Positions 53,660 to 61,549 of a DNA stretch of 64,000 nucleotides are shown here, one piece after another. How positions within the stretch are numbered: the stretch's first letter is position 1; every line of letters begins with the position of its first letter. A model generated the notes under the pieces. The model did no database searches, was not told where the DNA came from, and saw nothing but the letters and a program-made list of their open reading frames with translations. A program made the position numbers and the translations under genes. This stretch comes from JABDJL01 sp963664065 (GTDB taxonomy: Bacteria; Pseudomonadota; Gammaproteobacteria; Xanthomonadales; SZUA-36): positions 806,001 to 870,000 of the forward strand of contig OY760942.1 in assembly GCA_963664065.1 (NCBI GenBank), read 5' to 3'.

Positions 53660-53953
53660 TTGAGTAGCAGAAAAAAGTATTCAAAGGAGTTCAAACTGGA
53701 TGCAGTCAGTTTGGTACTCGATCAAGGTTATAGCCGTGCAGAAGCGGCCAGAAGCCTTGGGCTTAATAGCAATATGCTTGGTCGGTGGGTTTCAGAACAG
53801 CGGTCCGATGGCGGTCAGGCTTTCCGCGGGAACGGCAAACTAACACCGGAACAGGAGGAAATCCGGAAGTTAAGATCGCAGGTCAAAAACCTGAGAATGG
53901 AGAAAGAAATCCTAAAAAAAGCGACGGTCTTCTTTGCCAAAGAAATGAAATGA
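53660..53953 (+). CDS. IS3-family OrfA
   Basis: 97 residues: helix-turn-helix (YSRAEAARSLGLNSNMLGRW) and a leucine-zipper segment (IRKLRSQVKNLRMEKEILKK). The 3' end contains the slippery run A7G at 53914-53921, in the register for a -1 shift into OrfB, as in most IS3 elements. The stop overlaps the OrfB start (ATGA). Confidence 0.95.
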   Translation: MSSRKKYSKEFKLDAVSLVLDQGYSRAEAARSLGLNSNMLGRWVSEQRSDGGQAFRGNGKLTPEQEEIRKLRSQVKNLRMEKEILKKATVFFAKEMK

Positions 53954-54828
53954 GATATTTGTTTGTCACCCAACATAAGAAGACCTGGCCAATCGACCTG
54001 ATGTGTCGAGTACTGGGCGTCAGCCGACAGGGTTATTACCACTATCGGCGAAATACAGAAGCCAGACTGGCTGATCCAGAGCACCAGGAGATGCTGGACT
54101 GGATGAAGGATATAGCCATTGCCAGCAAGTACACCTATGGCCGGCGGCGCATGAAAAGAGCAATGAATGCATTGGGTTTTCCGATCAGCAGAACGAAGAC
54201 TGTGAAGCTGATGAAAGAAGCGGGTATTCAAGTTCGGCATAAGAAGAAATTCAAAGTGACCACCAACAGCAATCACAAATTGCCGTTATTTGAGAATTTG
54301 TTGGAACGACAATTTGATGTTGAGCAACCCAACCAGGTATTTGCTTCAGACATCAGCTATGTCTGGACCCGGGAAGGCTGGCTGTACCTGGCTGTGGTTA
54401 TTGATTTATATTCCAGAAAAGTTGTTGGCTGGAGTATGAGCAGCCAAATGACAGCACAGCTGGTGTGTGATGCTTTGACGATGGCGATCTGGTTGCGTAG
54501 GCCAACGGCGGGGTTGATCCATCATTCTGACCGCGGATCGCAGTATGCCAGTAAGGCTTTCAGGAAATTATTGAAAGCACATGGCTTCAAAGGCAGCATG
54601 AGCCGAAAAGGTGATTGCTGGGACAACGCCGTTGTGGAGAGCTTCTTCGGCAGCTTGAAACAAGAACGGGTGCATTGGTGGCACTACCAGACTCGATATG
54701 AAGCACAGCAGGATATTCTGGATTACATATCGATGTTTTATAACAGTTACAGACTGCATTCGTACCTCGATTACAGAAGCCCGAATCAGTATGAAATGGA
54801 AATGACGGAATTAAGAAAAGCTGCTTAA
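53950..54828 (+). CDS. IS3-family OrfB (integrase core)
   Basis: 292 residues from the ATG at 53950, or fused to OrfA by -1 frameshift at A7G (53914). The integrase core is complete: FASDISYVWTREGWLYLAVV with the first aspartate, IHHSDRGSQYASKAFRKLL with the second, and CWDNAVVESFFGSLKQERVH with the glutamate. An HTH_21-type segment (YGRRRMKRAMNALGFPISRT) precedes it. Full length, presumably active. Confidence 0.95.
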   Translation: MRYLFVTQHKKTWPIDLMCRVLGVSRQGYYHYRRNTEARLADPEHQEMLDWMKDIAIASKYTYGRRRMKRAMNALGFPISRTKTVKLMKEAGIQVRHKKKFKVTTNSNHKLPLFENLLERQFDVEQPNQVFASDISYVWTREGWLYLAVVIDLYSRKVVGWSMSSQMTAQLVCDALTMAIWLRRPTAGLIHHSDRGSQYASKAFRKLLKAHGFKGSMSRKGDCWDNAVVESFFGSLKQERVHWWHYQTRYEAQQDILDYISMFYNSYRLHSYLDYRSPNQYEMEMTELRKAA

Positions 54829-55309
54829 CTGGGTTGTATCAAATAGGTTGACCACGTCAAGCAGATTCTTTCAAATCCGGGGCCGGAGGGTTCAGACCTT
54901 GCCCCATGGCTTCCGGCTCTCGTCCGGGCGCCCCGTGGCAAGCTGCACACATCTCGTTAAAATCATTAATACCAGCAAGTTGCAATGCTTCGTCGTCCAG
55001 GTCTGGCACTTCAATATCTTTGGCCCGGCGATCAACCGATTCATGCATCGTGGTGGACATCACCCAGTTTGCCAATTTGCTATGGGGGGAAGTTGCACTG
55101 ACATCGTAGAGCCCGGAATAAACAAACCCAACGACTATGATCACCCCGACAATGATGAAGGTAACAAGCATCTTGATCATTTTCATCTAGTGTCCTGTCC
55201 CTTGCCCACGCGATCAAATACCGGTCGCGATTGCCGCAGAGCGTAACAGGTTAGCATTCCATTGCGTCCAAATCCCACGCCAGGGACTTGATAACTGATA
55301 AAGGGCCGT

Positions 55310-56518
55310 TTACAGCCAGTCTTCTTCCAGCGGATAGGTCGACAGGCGCTCTGGCCCGTTATCTGTAACCAGCACCTGTTCTTCGAGTTTGACGCCCTGC
55401 ATTCCGTCTTTGAGTCCCATATAAGATTCCACGCATATCACCATGCCGGCTTTAAGCACTGCGTCGTATCCAAGCTCATCAAAGTCTTCAAGGTGGGTCA
55501 AAGACGGGTATTCATCAGACAGGCCAACGCCGTGGCCGAGACAGCTGTAGCGATTAGCCAGGTATTTATCCGGAATACGCCAGGCACTTTCAGCGAACTC
55601 GAGAAAGGTCGTTCCCGGCCGCAGAAGGGCCAGATTTATGCAAATCTGCTCAGCGGCAAGGGCATAAAGTCGCCGTTGTTCATCCGATGGTTTCTGATCA
55701 CCGCACAGCCAGGTACGGGAAATATCGCCACAATAGCCATATGGCCCGATTAGATCAGTATCAAAAGCGACCAGTTCGCTGGCTTCAATCACGCGATGAC
55801 TGCATTCCTGGTACCAGGGATTGGTTCTTTGCCCAGAGCTTAAAAGGCGTGTTTCAATCCATTCGCCCCCCAGGGCGATATTGGCTTCATGCAGCCTGGC
55901 CCAAAGTTGGTTTTCCGTGATGCCGGGACTCAAGGCCTCGCGCATGGTTTGTATGCCAGCCTCGCATGCGGAAATGGCGCAGCGAATCAATTTAATTTCA
56001 TCTTCCGACTTGATTTCGCGCGCGATTTCCATAACTTCAAATCCGTCGAAAAGTTTGAACCCCAGGATCCTCAGTTCGTGCAAGCCCCGGACTCCCGCGC
56101 GATCAATTGCAAGCCGTCTATTGCCGGCACCGTGCCGAGTCACCAGGTCGGCGATTTCCGCCGCCCACTTGCTGGCCATTTCATCGGACCGCTCACCGGC
56201 AGCGAAGTAATACCAGGATGTCGCCGGCCTGATCTCATCCACAGTCGGCAAGTCCTTGGCGAGATGGGTTGCAGATTCGCCTTCGAAAACAAACACCGGC
56301 CCATCGGCCATCACCAGCACATAGCGTTGCTCGTTGTGCATGGACCAGACCTGCATATTGGTCACATCGGTGGCATAGCGGGTATTGATCGGGTCGTAAA
56401 GCACGATGGCTGCATAGTCGAGTCGTTGCAGTTCGGCACGAACTCGATTGAGGCGATAAAGGCGAACCTCATCCGGTTCAAGCGGCGGGACAGAGAAATC
56501 CATTGCGCCGTGTTGCAT
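55310..56518 (-). CDS. dddP: M24-family protein, candidate DMSP lyase DddP
   Basis: 402 residues of the creatinase/Xaa-Pro peptidase (M24) fold. Several stretches match what I know of DddP, the M24-type DMSP lyase of marine bacteria: YDPINTRYATDVTNMQVW, GEWIETRLLSSGQRTNPWYQ, FDTDLIGPYGYCGDISRTW, and CLGHGVGLSDEYP. The metal ligands are present (D and D of FDTDLIGPYGYCGDIS, H of HGVGL, E of CVES, E of KLEEQ), as is an Asp six residues after the histidine in the place of the DddP catalytic base and a Tyr five residues before it. DddP releases DMS and acrylate from DMSP. A plain Xaa-Pro peptidase is the alternative. A single gene, preceded by the cytochrome c gene. Confidence 0.7.
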   Translation of the reverse strand: MQHGAMDFSVPPLEPDEVRLYRLNRVRAELQRLDYAAIVLYDPINTRYATDVTNMQVWSMHNEQRYVLVMADGPVFVFEGESATHLAKDLPTVDEIRPATSWYYFAAGERSDEMASKWAAEIADLVTRHGAGNRRLAIDRAGVRGLHELRILGFKLFDGFEVMEIAREIKSEDEIKLIRCAISACEAGIQTMREALSPGITENQLWARLHEANIALGGEWIETRLLSSGQRTNPWYQECSHRVIEASELVAFDTDLIGPYGYCGDISRTWLCGDQKPSDEQRRLYALAAEQICINLALLRPGTTFLEFAESAWRIPDKYLANRYSCLGHGVGLSDEYPSLTHLEDFDELGYDAVLKAGMVICVESYMGLKDGMQGVKLEEQVLVTDNGPERLSTYPLEEDWL

Positions 56519-56575
56519 GGCCCTTATTCGTTACACCACACTAGTTAAAGCCTTTTAACAGCAAGAATGGACGGC

Positions 56576-57391
56576 TCATGCCTGGCTTTGGGACATCAAA
56601 GCGGTCCATTTTACGTTTGTGTCCGCGAAAACCAGGAAATGCGGATTGAGCAGCCCTTCCCTGGTGTTATAAAGCAGCGGCTGGCCATCCAGGCTTGTGA
56701 CCCGGCCGCCAGCCGCTTCAACCACGGCCTGGGCTGCGGCGGTATCCCATTCTGAAGTAGGGCCAAGCCGGGGATAGAAATCTGCCTTTCCCTCGGCAAC
56801 CAGGCAGAATTTGAGAGAACTACCCATGCTGATCAGCTCATAGGGGCCAATTGTTTTCAAGCGCTGTGCCAGATGGGGGTTTGCATGAGACCGGCTGCAG
56901 ACCACTACAATGGGTTCAGCCACAGGTTCGCGGCATGAGATTTTCAGGGCATCGCCTTCACCATCGCGGCGGAAAGCGCCGAGGGCCATAGCACCAAAAT
57001 AGGTTTGACCGGTGACCGGTACATGGACCACGCCCATAACCGGAACATGATCCAGTATCAGTGCTATGTTCACGGTGAATTCGCCGTTTCGGTTGACGAA
57101 CTCTTTTGTGCCATCCAGGGGGTCCACCAGCCAGTATTCCTGCCATTGACTGCGCTCTGAAAAGGGGATTTCGGTGGATTCTTCAGAAAGCACCGGAGTT
57201 TCAGGATCAAGCCTGGCCAGTGCGTCACAAATGAGCCGGTGACTGGCCAGGTCGGCCTGGGTCAACGGTGAACTGTCGGCTTTTTTAACCACAGAAAAAT
57301 CCTGAGCGTAAATTTCCAGAATTGCGTCCCCGGCCCGGCGCGCTATCTCAACCAGTTGATCCAGACGTCGTCTGTTGAGCCTGGAACTCAT
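56576..57391 (-). CDS. cysQ: 3'(2'),5'-bisphosphate nucleotidase CysQ
   Basis: 271 residues of the inositol-monophosphatase fold. The metal site is complete: PLTQADLASH, PVLSEESTEIPF, WLVDPLDGTKEFVNRNGEF, and the late SEWDTAAAQAVVEAAGG. The phrase DGTKEFVNRNGEFTVNIALI is typical of CysQ, which removes 3'-phosphoadenosine-5'-phosphate from sulfate assimilation and so protects RNases. It overlaps nudE by 4 bases (ATGA), a neighbourhood shared with many gammaproteobacteria. Confidence 0.95.
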   Translation of the reverse strand: MSSRLNRRRLDQLVEIARRAGDAILEIYAQDFSVVKKADSSPLTQADLASHRLICDALARLDPETPVLSEESTEIPFSERSQWQEYWLVDPLDGTKEFVNRNGEFTVNIALILDHVPVMGVVHVPVTGQTYFGAMALGAFRRDGEGDALKISCREPVAEPIVVVCSRSHANPHLAQRLKTIGPYELISMGSSLKFCLVAEGKADFYPRLGPTSEWDTAAAQAVVEAAGGRVTSLDGQPLLYNTREGLLNPHFLVFADTNVKWTALMSQSQA

Positions 57392-57948
57392 TTATCGCCC
57401 TCATTGGCAAGAAAATCCCGCGCGATGTAAAGCGCTGCGATCGTGCGGCCTTCGGTACAATCCGGCCGCGCGGTCAATTCGTGAAGTTTTGAAAGCGGCC
57501 AGGGTACGACTTCCAGTTGCTCCGGCTCATCTCCCTTAAGTTTGCTGGGATACAGGTCGCGGGCCAAGACCACATGTGTTACGTGGGTCATATAGCCGGG
57601 TGCCAGACTGAGCGCTGTCAGTTCACGCAGATTCCTGGCGGCCACGCCGGCTTCTTCTTGCAATTCCCGCTGGGCAGCTTCAAGGATACTTTCATCAGCT
57701 TCCAGCCGGCCTTTGACCAGGCCCATTTCATAATGGTGCAGCCCCACTGCGTATTCACGGACCAAAAGCACCGTTTCATCATCCTTTAGCGGTACAACAA
57801 TTACCGCACCTAGGCCCCGGCTGATCACGCGTTCGTAGGTTCTTCTTTCACCATTGGGAAATTCGAGATCCAATTGTTCGATCGTGAACAGGCTTCCCGG
57901 GTGGCGGGTTTTGCGATTGTGAATCCTGGGCAGACGGGTCATTAGCAA
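57388..57948 (-). CDS. nudE: ADP-compounds hydrolase NudE
   Basis: 186 residues with a full Nudix box (GRLEADESILEAAQRELQEEAG). REYAVGLHHYEMGLVKG before the box is the NudE form. The enzyme hydrolyses Ap3A, ADP-ribose, NADH and similar compounds. It overlaps cysQ by 4 bases and lies 3 bp after the hisN stop, so hisN-nudE-cysQ is one transcript. The start may be the second ATG (MTRLPRIHNRK). Confidence 0.94.
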   Translation of the reverse strand: MLMTRLPRIHNRKTRHPGSLFTIEQLDLEFPNGERRTYERVISRGLGAVIVVPLKDDETVLLVREYAVGLHHYEMGLVKGRLEADESILEAAQRELQEEAGVAARNLRELTALSLAPGYMTHVTHVVLARDLYPSKLKGDEPEQLEVVPWPLSKLHELTARPDCTEGRTIAALYIARDFLANEGDK

Positions 57949-57951
57949 GCC

Positions 57952-58710
57952 CTAGGCAAGCATGGTTAGCAGTTGAGCATGCAGAGCAGGGGTGGCAGCA
58001 AGGACAGAGCTGGTTTGTAGCCCGACAGCTTCGCCAGATAAATCACTGAACACACCGCCTGCCTCTTCGACAATCAGGCTCAGGGCCGCGATGTCGAGGA
58101 TATTGACGTCGGACTCAATCACCGCGTCCAACTGACCACTGGCCAGGCGATGGTAATGATAATAATCGCCGTAACCTCTGCCCCGGTTAGCCCGTGCAAT
58201 AAGCTCGCCCAAAGCCTGCCACCGGCCTGAGCGTGCCAGGGTGCCGAGATTACCGGTCGAAATGCTGGCTTCATTGATTTCGCTGATCAGGCTGATATTG
58301 ATGGGTTCACCTTCGAGCCAGGCGCCGCCTCCCCTGGTTGCCCGGGCCATCTCGCCCATCACCGGAGCGTTTGATACGCCGACCACGATCTCATCACGGT
58401 GCATCAGTGCAATCTGGGTGGAAAACATGCCGTATCCGCGCACGAAACTCTTGGTCCCATCGAGTGGATCAATCAGCCACAGATACTCTGAATCGCGGTC
58501 GCTCCGGCCGAATTCTTCACCGAAAATTCCGTGGTCCGGAAAATCCTTACTGATGATGCGGCGGATAAGCTGTTCCGCCTCGCGGTCAGCGGCAGTCACT
58601 GGTGTCTGGCCCGGCTTGGTCTCGACTTCGAAACTGCCGTGGAAGTATTCAAGGATGGGAATACTGGCTGCGGTTGCGGCCTTCATTGCGGTTTCAAGAA
58701 ACTGTCTCAT
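57952..58710 (-). CDS. hisN: Inositol-monophosphatase-family phosphatase, probably histidinol-phosphatase HisN
   Basis: 252 residues with the IMPase metal motifs: GQTPVTAADREAEQLI, GIFGEEFG, WLIDPLDGTKSFVRGYGMFS, and LDIAALSLIVEEAGG. DGTKSFVRGYGMFSTQIAL, with a RGYGDYYHYHRLASGQLD stretch, is the pattern of HisN-type histidinol-phosphatases. It would catalyse the last phosphate removal in histidine synthesis. A general sugar-phosphate phosphatase is the alternative. It starts at 58710, only 25 bp from a G13 tract on the opposite gene side. Confidence 0.88.
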   Translation of the reverse strand: MRQFLETAMKAATAASIPILEYFHGSFEVETKPGQTPVTAADREAEQLIRRIISKDFPDHGIFGEEFGRSDRDSEYLWLIDPLDGTKSFVRGYGMFSTQIALMHRDEIVVGVSNAPVMGEMARATRGGGAWLEGEPINISLISEINEASISTGNLGTLARSGRWQALGELIARANRGRGYGDYYHYHRLASGQLDAVIESDVNILDIAALSLIVEEAGGVFSDLSGEAVGLQTSSVLAATPALHAQLLTMLA

Positions 58711-58748
58711 TATGCCGTTTCAAATTATGCCGTTTGGGGGGGGGGGGG
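58709..58748. repeat. 12-bp direct duplication followed by a G13 tract
   Basis: ATTATGCCGTTT occurs at 58709-58720 and at 58724-58735; thirteen G follow at 58736-58748. It lies in the divergent hisN-bioA region, where the bioA promoter must be. Confidence 0.9.
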
Positions 58749-58827
58749 TTGCTTGCATGCCTGGAAAGTCCGCTCCATGATACCAGACTACCTTGAATTG
58801 AAGGCGCCCCAAGGGCGTAGTGTAAGC

Positions 58828-60189
58828 ATGCAGAAACCCAGTTTGAATGACGAAATCCGGCGCCGCGATCTTTCCGTATTGTGGCACCCGACTACCCAGA
58901 TGAAAGACCACGAGTGGCTGCCACTATTGCCGGTGAGACGTGGCGAGGGGGTCTGGCTGGAGGACATGGACGGCAAGCGATATATCGATGCCATCAGCTC
59001 CTGGTGGGTAAACCTTTTCGGACATACGAATACGCATATCAGCGAGGCGGTCAGCCTGCAGGCCAGGACACTGGAGCACGTAATCCTGGCCGGGGTTACT
59101 CACGAGCCTGCGGTACGTCTTGCGGAGAAACTGGTCGAAATCACGCAGCCCTCATTGGAGCGCGTTTTCTATGCAGATAGCGGTTCCAACGCAGTCGAGA
59201 TATCTCTGAAGATGAGCTTTCATTACTGGAAGAACCTTGGCAAAACTGGACGTAGCCGTTTTGTAAACCTGTCGAACAGCTACCACGGCGAAACCATCGG
59301 TACACTGGGTGTCGGCGATGCAAAATTGTTCAAGGAAACCTATGCGCCGCTGTTAACCGAGCCGCTGACAGCGCCCAGCCCGGATTGTTTTGGGCTGCCA
59401 CGTGGTGAATGGGACCGGCATGCCTCTGAAAAGCTCGATGAAATGAAGATGATACTCGAACATCACCAGGCTGAGATATGTGCGGTAATTGTTGAACCCC
59501 TGGTGCAGTGTGCCGGCGGTATGCGAATGTATCCGCCGTCCTACCTGGCTGGCCTGCGTGCCTTATGCGATGAGTATCAAGTGCACCTGATCGCTGATGA
59601 AATCGCGGTCGGATTCGGGCGCACCGGCAGCATGTTTGCCTGCCAGCAAGCCGGGATCGCACCGGATTTCATGTGTATTTCCAAAGGTCTGACCGGCGGT
59701 TACCTGCCGATGTCAGCGGTGATGACCAGCAAAGAGGTTTACGACGTTTTTTACGACGAATACACCAGTCTGCGTGGTTTTTTGCACTCGCACAGTTACA
59801 CCGGAAATGCGCTGGCCTGTGCGGCCGCGCTGGCGACCATGGAACTGTTTGAGCAGGAACCGGTGCTGGAGAATAATCGCAAGACGGCGAAGCTGATGTT
59901 CAATGCAGTGCAACACCTGCATGAACACCATCATGTGGGCGAAATCCGGCAGACCGGCATGATCCTGGCCATGGAAATGGTCAGGGACAGGAACACCATG
60001 GAAGCCTACGATTGGAAAGAACGTCGAGGCTTGATTGTGTACCAGCATGCACTGGAAAACGGTGTACTGCTTCGGCCAATTGGTAACGTGGTGTATTTTA
60101 TGCCGCCGTACGTGATTAACGAAGATGAAATAGGTTTGATGGTGGCAGCGGCGACCTCAGGGATCGACAAAGCTACTCTTGATTCATAA
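58828..60189 (+). CDS. bioA: Adenosylmethionine-8-amino-7-oxononanoate aminotransferase
   Basis: 453 residues from the ATG at 58828; other in-frame starts at 58776 and further upstream (58531, inside hisN) look unused. It is a class III PLP aminotransferase of BioA type: LWHPTTQMKDHEW at the start, SSWWVNLFGHTN, the PLP-binding DSGSNAVEISLKM and SYHGETIGTLGVG, the aspartate of LIADEIAVGFGRTG, and the lysine of CISKGLTGGYLPMS. BioA amino-transfers from S-adenosylmethionine to make 7,8-diaminopelargonate for biotin. It is followed 70 bp later by rsmE, as in Pseudomonas. The rest of the biotin genes are not in the window. Confidence 0.93.
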   Translation: MQKPSLNDEIRRRDLSVLWHPTTQMKDHEWLPLLPVRRGEGVWLEDMDGKRYIDAISSWWVNLFGHTNTHISEAVSLQARTLEHVILAGVTHEPAVRLAEKLVEITQPSLERVFYADSGSNAVEISLKMSFHYWKNLGKTGRSRFVNLSNSYHGETIGTLGVGDAKLFKETYAPLLTEPLTAPSPDCFGLPRGEWDRHASEKLDEMKMILEHHQAEICAVIVEPLVQCAGGMRMYPPSYLAGLRALCDEYQVHLIADEIAVGFGRTGSMFACQQAGIAPDFMCISKGLTGGYLPMSAVMTSKEVYDVFYDEYTSLRGFLHSHSYTGNALACAAALATMELFEQEPVLENNRKTAKLMFNAVQHLHEHHHVGEIRQTGMILAMEMVRDRNTMEAYDWKERRGLIVYQHALENGVLLRPIGNVVYFMPPYVINEDEIGLMVAAATSGIDKATLDS

Positions 60190-60206
60190 CAGGTGACAAA
60201 AGGATT

Positions 60207-60234
60207 GTAGGAGAGATGACCACATCGCGTATAA
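60207..60234. repeat. Degenerate REP-like element
   Basis: GTAGGAGAGATGACCACATC, then GCGTATAAAC. It keeps the GTAGGAG...TCGCG frame and a nearly paired stem (GAGATG/CATCGC) of the repeats at 427-509, and lies between bioA and rsmE. Confidence 0.4.
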
Positions 60235-60259
60235 ACCCAAAGAAGCCAAGGAACGACGA

Positions 60260-60988
60260 GTGAGAATATCAAGGCTATTTACCGATCAGGGGCTGCAACC
60301 AGGCAGTTCCCTATGGCTGGAAGCTAGCGCCAGCCATTACCTGTCAAAGGTATTGAGATTGAGGGCGGGCGATCCCCTGGTACTGTTCAATGGCGATGGT
60401 TCCGATTATGCAGTTGAGATTGTATCCCTTGACAGGAATTTGGCCGAACTTGCCGTCAACACCCGTCTGCCGGCAGCAACAGAATCTGAGCTGAAAATAA
60501 CCCTGGTACAGGCCATCAGCCGTGGTGAGCGCATGGATCAAACACTGCAGAAAGCCACGGAACTGGGTGTTGTGTCCATACTGCCCCTGGTCACAGAGCG
60601 GGTAGAAGTGCGGCTCGATGAAAATCGTACGAAGAAACGTATGAAGCATTGGCGCGGAGTAATCACGTCTGCCTGCGAGCAATCCGGCCGGGCGACGATT
60701 CCGAAACTTTCTTCACCCATATCGCTGGACGAGTGGCTCGCTACAGAGCCCCACGCACTGCGGCTGGTACTGGATCCAGTTGCCGACCAATCCCTGCCTG
60801 GTCAGTCATTCGCCGGCAAGGGTGTCGAGCTTCTGGTAGGGCCCGAAGGTGGCTTGAGTGACGCCGAACTCAAGAGACTGAAGATTGCTGCAGTAAAAGT
60901 CGTTAGCCTGGGCCCGCGTACCTTGCGCACGGAAACTGCCGGGCCGGCGGCCATTGCAGTTCTGCAGGCCCTGGCAGGGGATTTCTAA
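60260..60988 (+). CDS. rsmE: 16S rRNA (uracil-1498-N3)-methyltransferase RsmE
   Basis: 242 residues from a GTG at 60260. The N-terminal PUA-like domain (MRISRLFTD, HYLSKVLRLRAGDPLVLFNG) is followed by the SPOUT knot: ISRGERMDQTLQKATELGV, the SAM-binding LLVGPEGGLSDAEL and the C-terminal LGPRTLRTETAGPAAIAVLQ. It methylates U1498 of 16S rRNA in the 30S subunit. Adjacent to bioA on the same strand. The ribosome site is AAGGAACG at 60250. Confidence 0.96.
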   Translation: MRISRLFTDQGLQPGSSLWLEASASHYLSKVLRLRAGDPLVLFNGDGSDYAVEIVSLDRNLAELAVNTRLPAATESELKITLVQAISRGERMDQTLQKATELGVVSILPLVTERVEVRLDENRTKKRMKHWRGVITSACEQSGRATIPKLSSPISLDEWLATEPHALRLVLDPVADQSLPGQSFAGKGVELLVGPEGGLSDAELKRLKIAAVKVVSLGPRTLRTETAGPAAIAVLQALAGDF

Positions 60989-61073
60989 GCGCTAGGCCAA
61001 ACCGGCGGCGGCCCAGGTACAAACCTGTAACCATGAATATCAGCACGAGAGTCAGCCGGCTGGCCGGTACTAA

Positions 61074-61549
61074 CTACGGGATGTTAACGGACTCTTCCAC
61101 CAATTGTGTCATCTTATCCAGGTCGGGGATCAGCGCCTGCTCCTTATCAATTGTAACTTCGCGGAATACGCAGGGAAAATCAGCCAGCTTCTTCGGTTTG
61201 CTTAAACTGTCGGCCCTTACTTTTGCCAGTCTCGGCACGCCACTGATCAGCAGCCCCACCAGGTAGGGCACACTGGATGATTCGGACAGTGATTTCACAA
61301 TCAGTACCCGGCTGCCGGGTTCGGGCTTGTTTTTTTGCTGGTACCGGCTAAAACGGCAAAGTTAACAACCGGAACGCTCCAGTCATTCCAGTTCATGCCT
61401 CCTGGCAGCCAGGCCGGAGCATCCGTGTAAGGCTCAGGGTCGGAAAAATCGATAACCTCGGCGACCACGCTTCCCGGTAAAAGAATGGTGCCTCCTGCAA
61501 CGGGTGCGAGCAGTGTGCGGATTTCCTCTTTTTTGTCAGCCATCTTCAA
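61074..61549 (-). CDS. chpC: CheW-like protein (ChpC-like), frameshifted at A7
   Basis: The first frame (61549-61301) holds EIRTLLAPVAGGTILLPGSV and WNDWSVPVVNFAVLAGT; the second (to 61074) holds YLVGLLISGVPRLAKVRADS. Together they give a single CheW domain of about 158 residues. The frames meet in an A7 run on the minus strand (61330-61336): one more A restores SKKNKPEPGSRVLIVKSLS. It overlaps the ChpA-like stop region by 4 bases. CheW-type adaptors couple receptors to the kinase; ChpC belongs to the Chp pathway for type IV pilus motility. Real mutation or sequencing error cannot be decided here. Confidence 0.8.

Larger units (their letters stand above)
53597..54859 (+). mobile_element. IS3-family element splitting the cytochrome c gene
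   Basis: 1263 bp with a 4-bp target duplication AGCA (53593-53596 and 54860-54863). Ends are imperfect inverted repeats of about 35 bp: GACGTGGTCCAATAG... left and the complement of ...GGTTGACCACGTCA right, both joined to an inner TACAACCCAGTTAAG. It carries overlapping orfA and orfB. Distinct from the three-copy IS3 elsewhere in the window. Confidence 0.88.
53233..55186 (-). pseudogene. Membrane-anchored c-type cytochrome, interrupted by an IS3-family element
   Basis: The N-terminal part (55186-54860) has a membrane anchor (LVTFIIVGVIIVVGFVYSGL) and the haem site CAACH in NEMCAACHGAPG. The C-terminal part (53596-53233) continues with AAELFWVTKHGIKMTGMPAW, in which the methionine of MTGMPAWG is the axial ligand, and ends in a His/Asp-rich tail (HHASDGDDHQ, HKHSSHSHQDEE). 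Removing 53597-54859 and one copy of the AGCA duplication restores a single frame (KESAAHSSAAELFWV). So a functional gene of about 220 residues was recently split. The tail suggests metal binding. Role unknown. Confidence 0.88.

Noticed and set aside
53607..54846. AATAG as target duplication of the IS in the cytochrome gene
   Set aside because: Using AATAG leaves a 35-bp insert that breaks the cytochrome frame, while AGCA at the outer ends restores it exactly.
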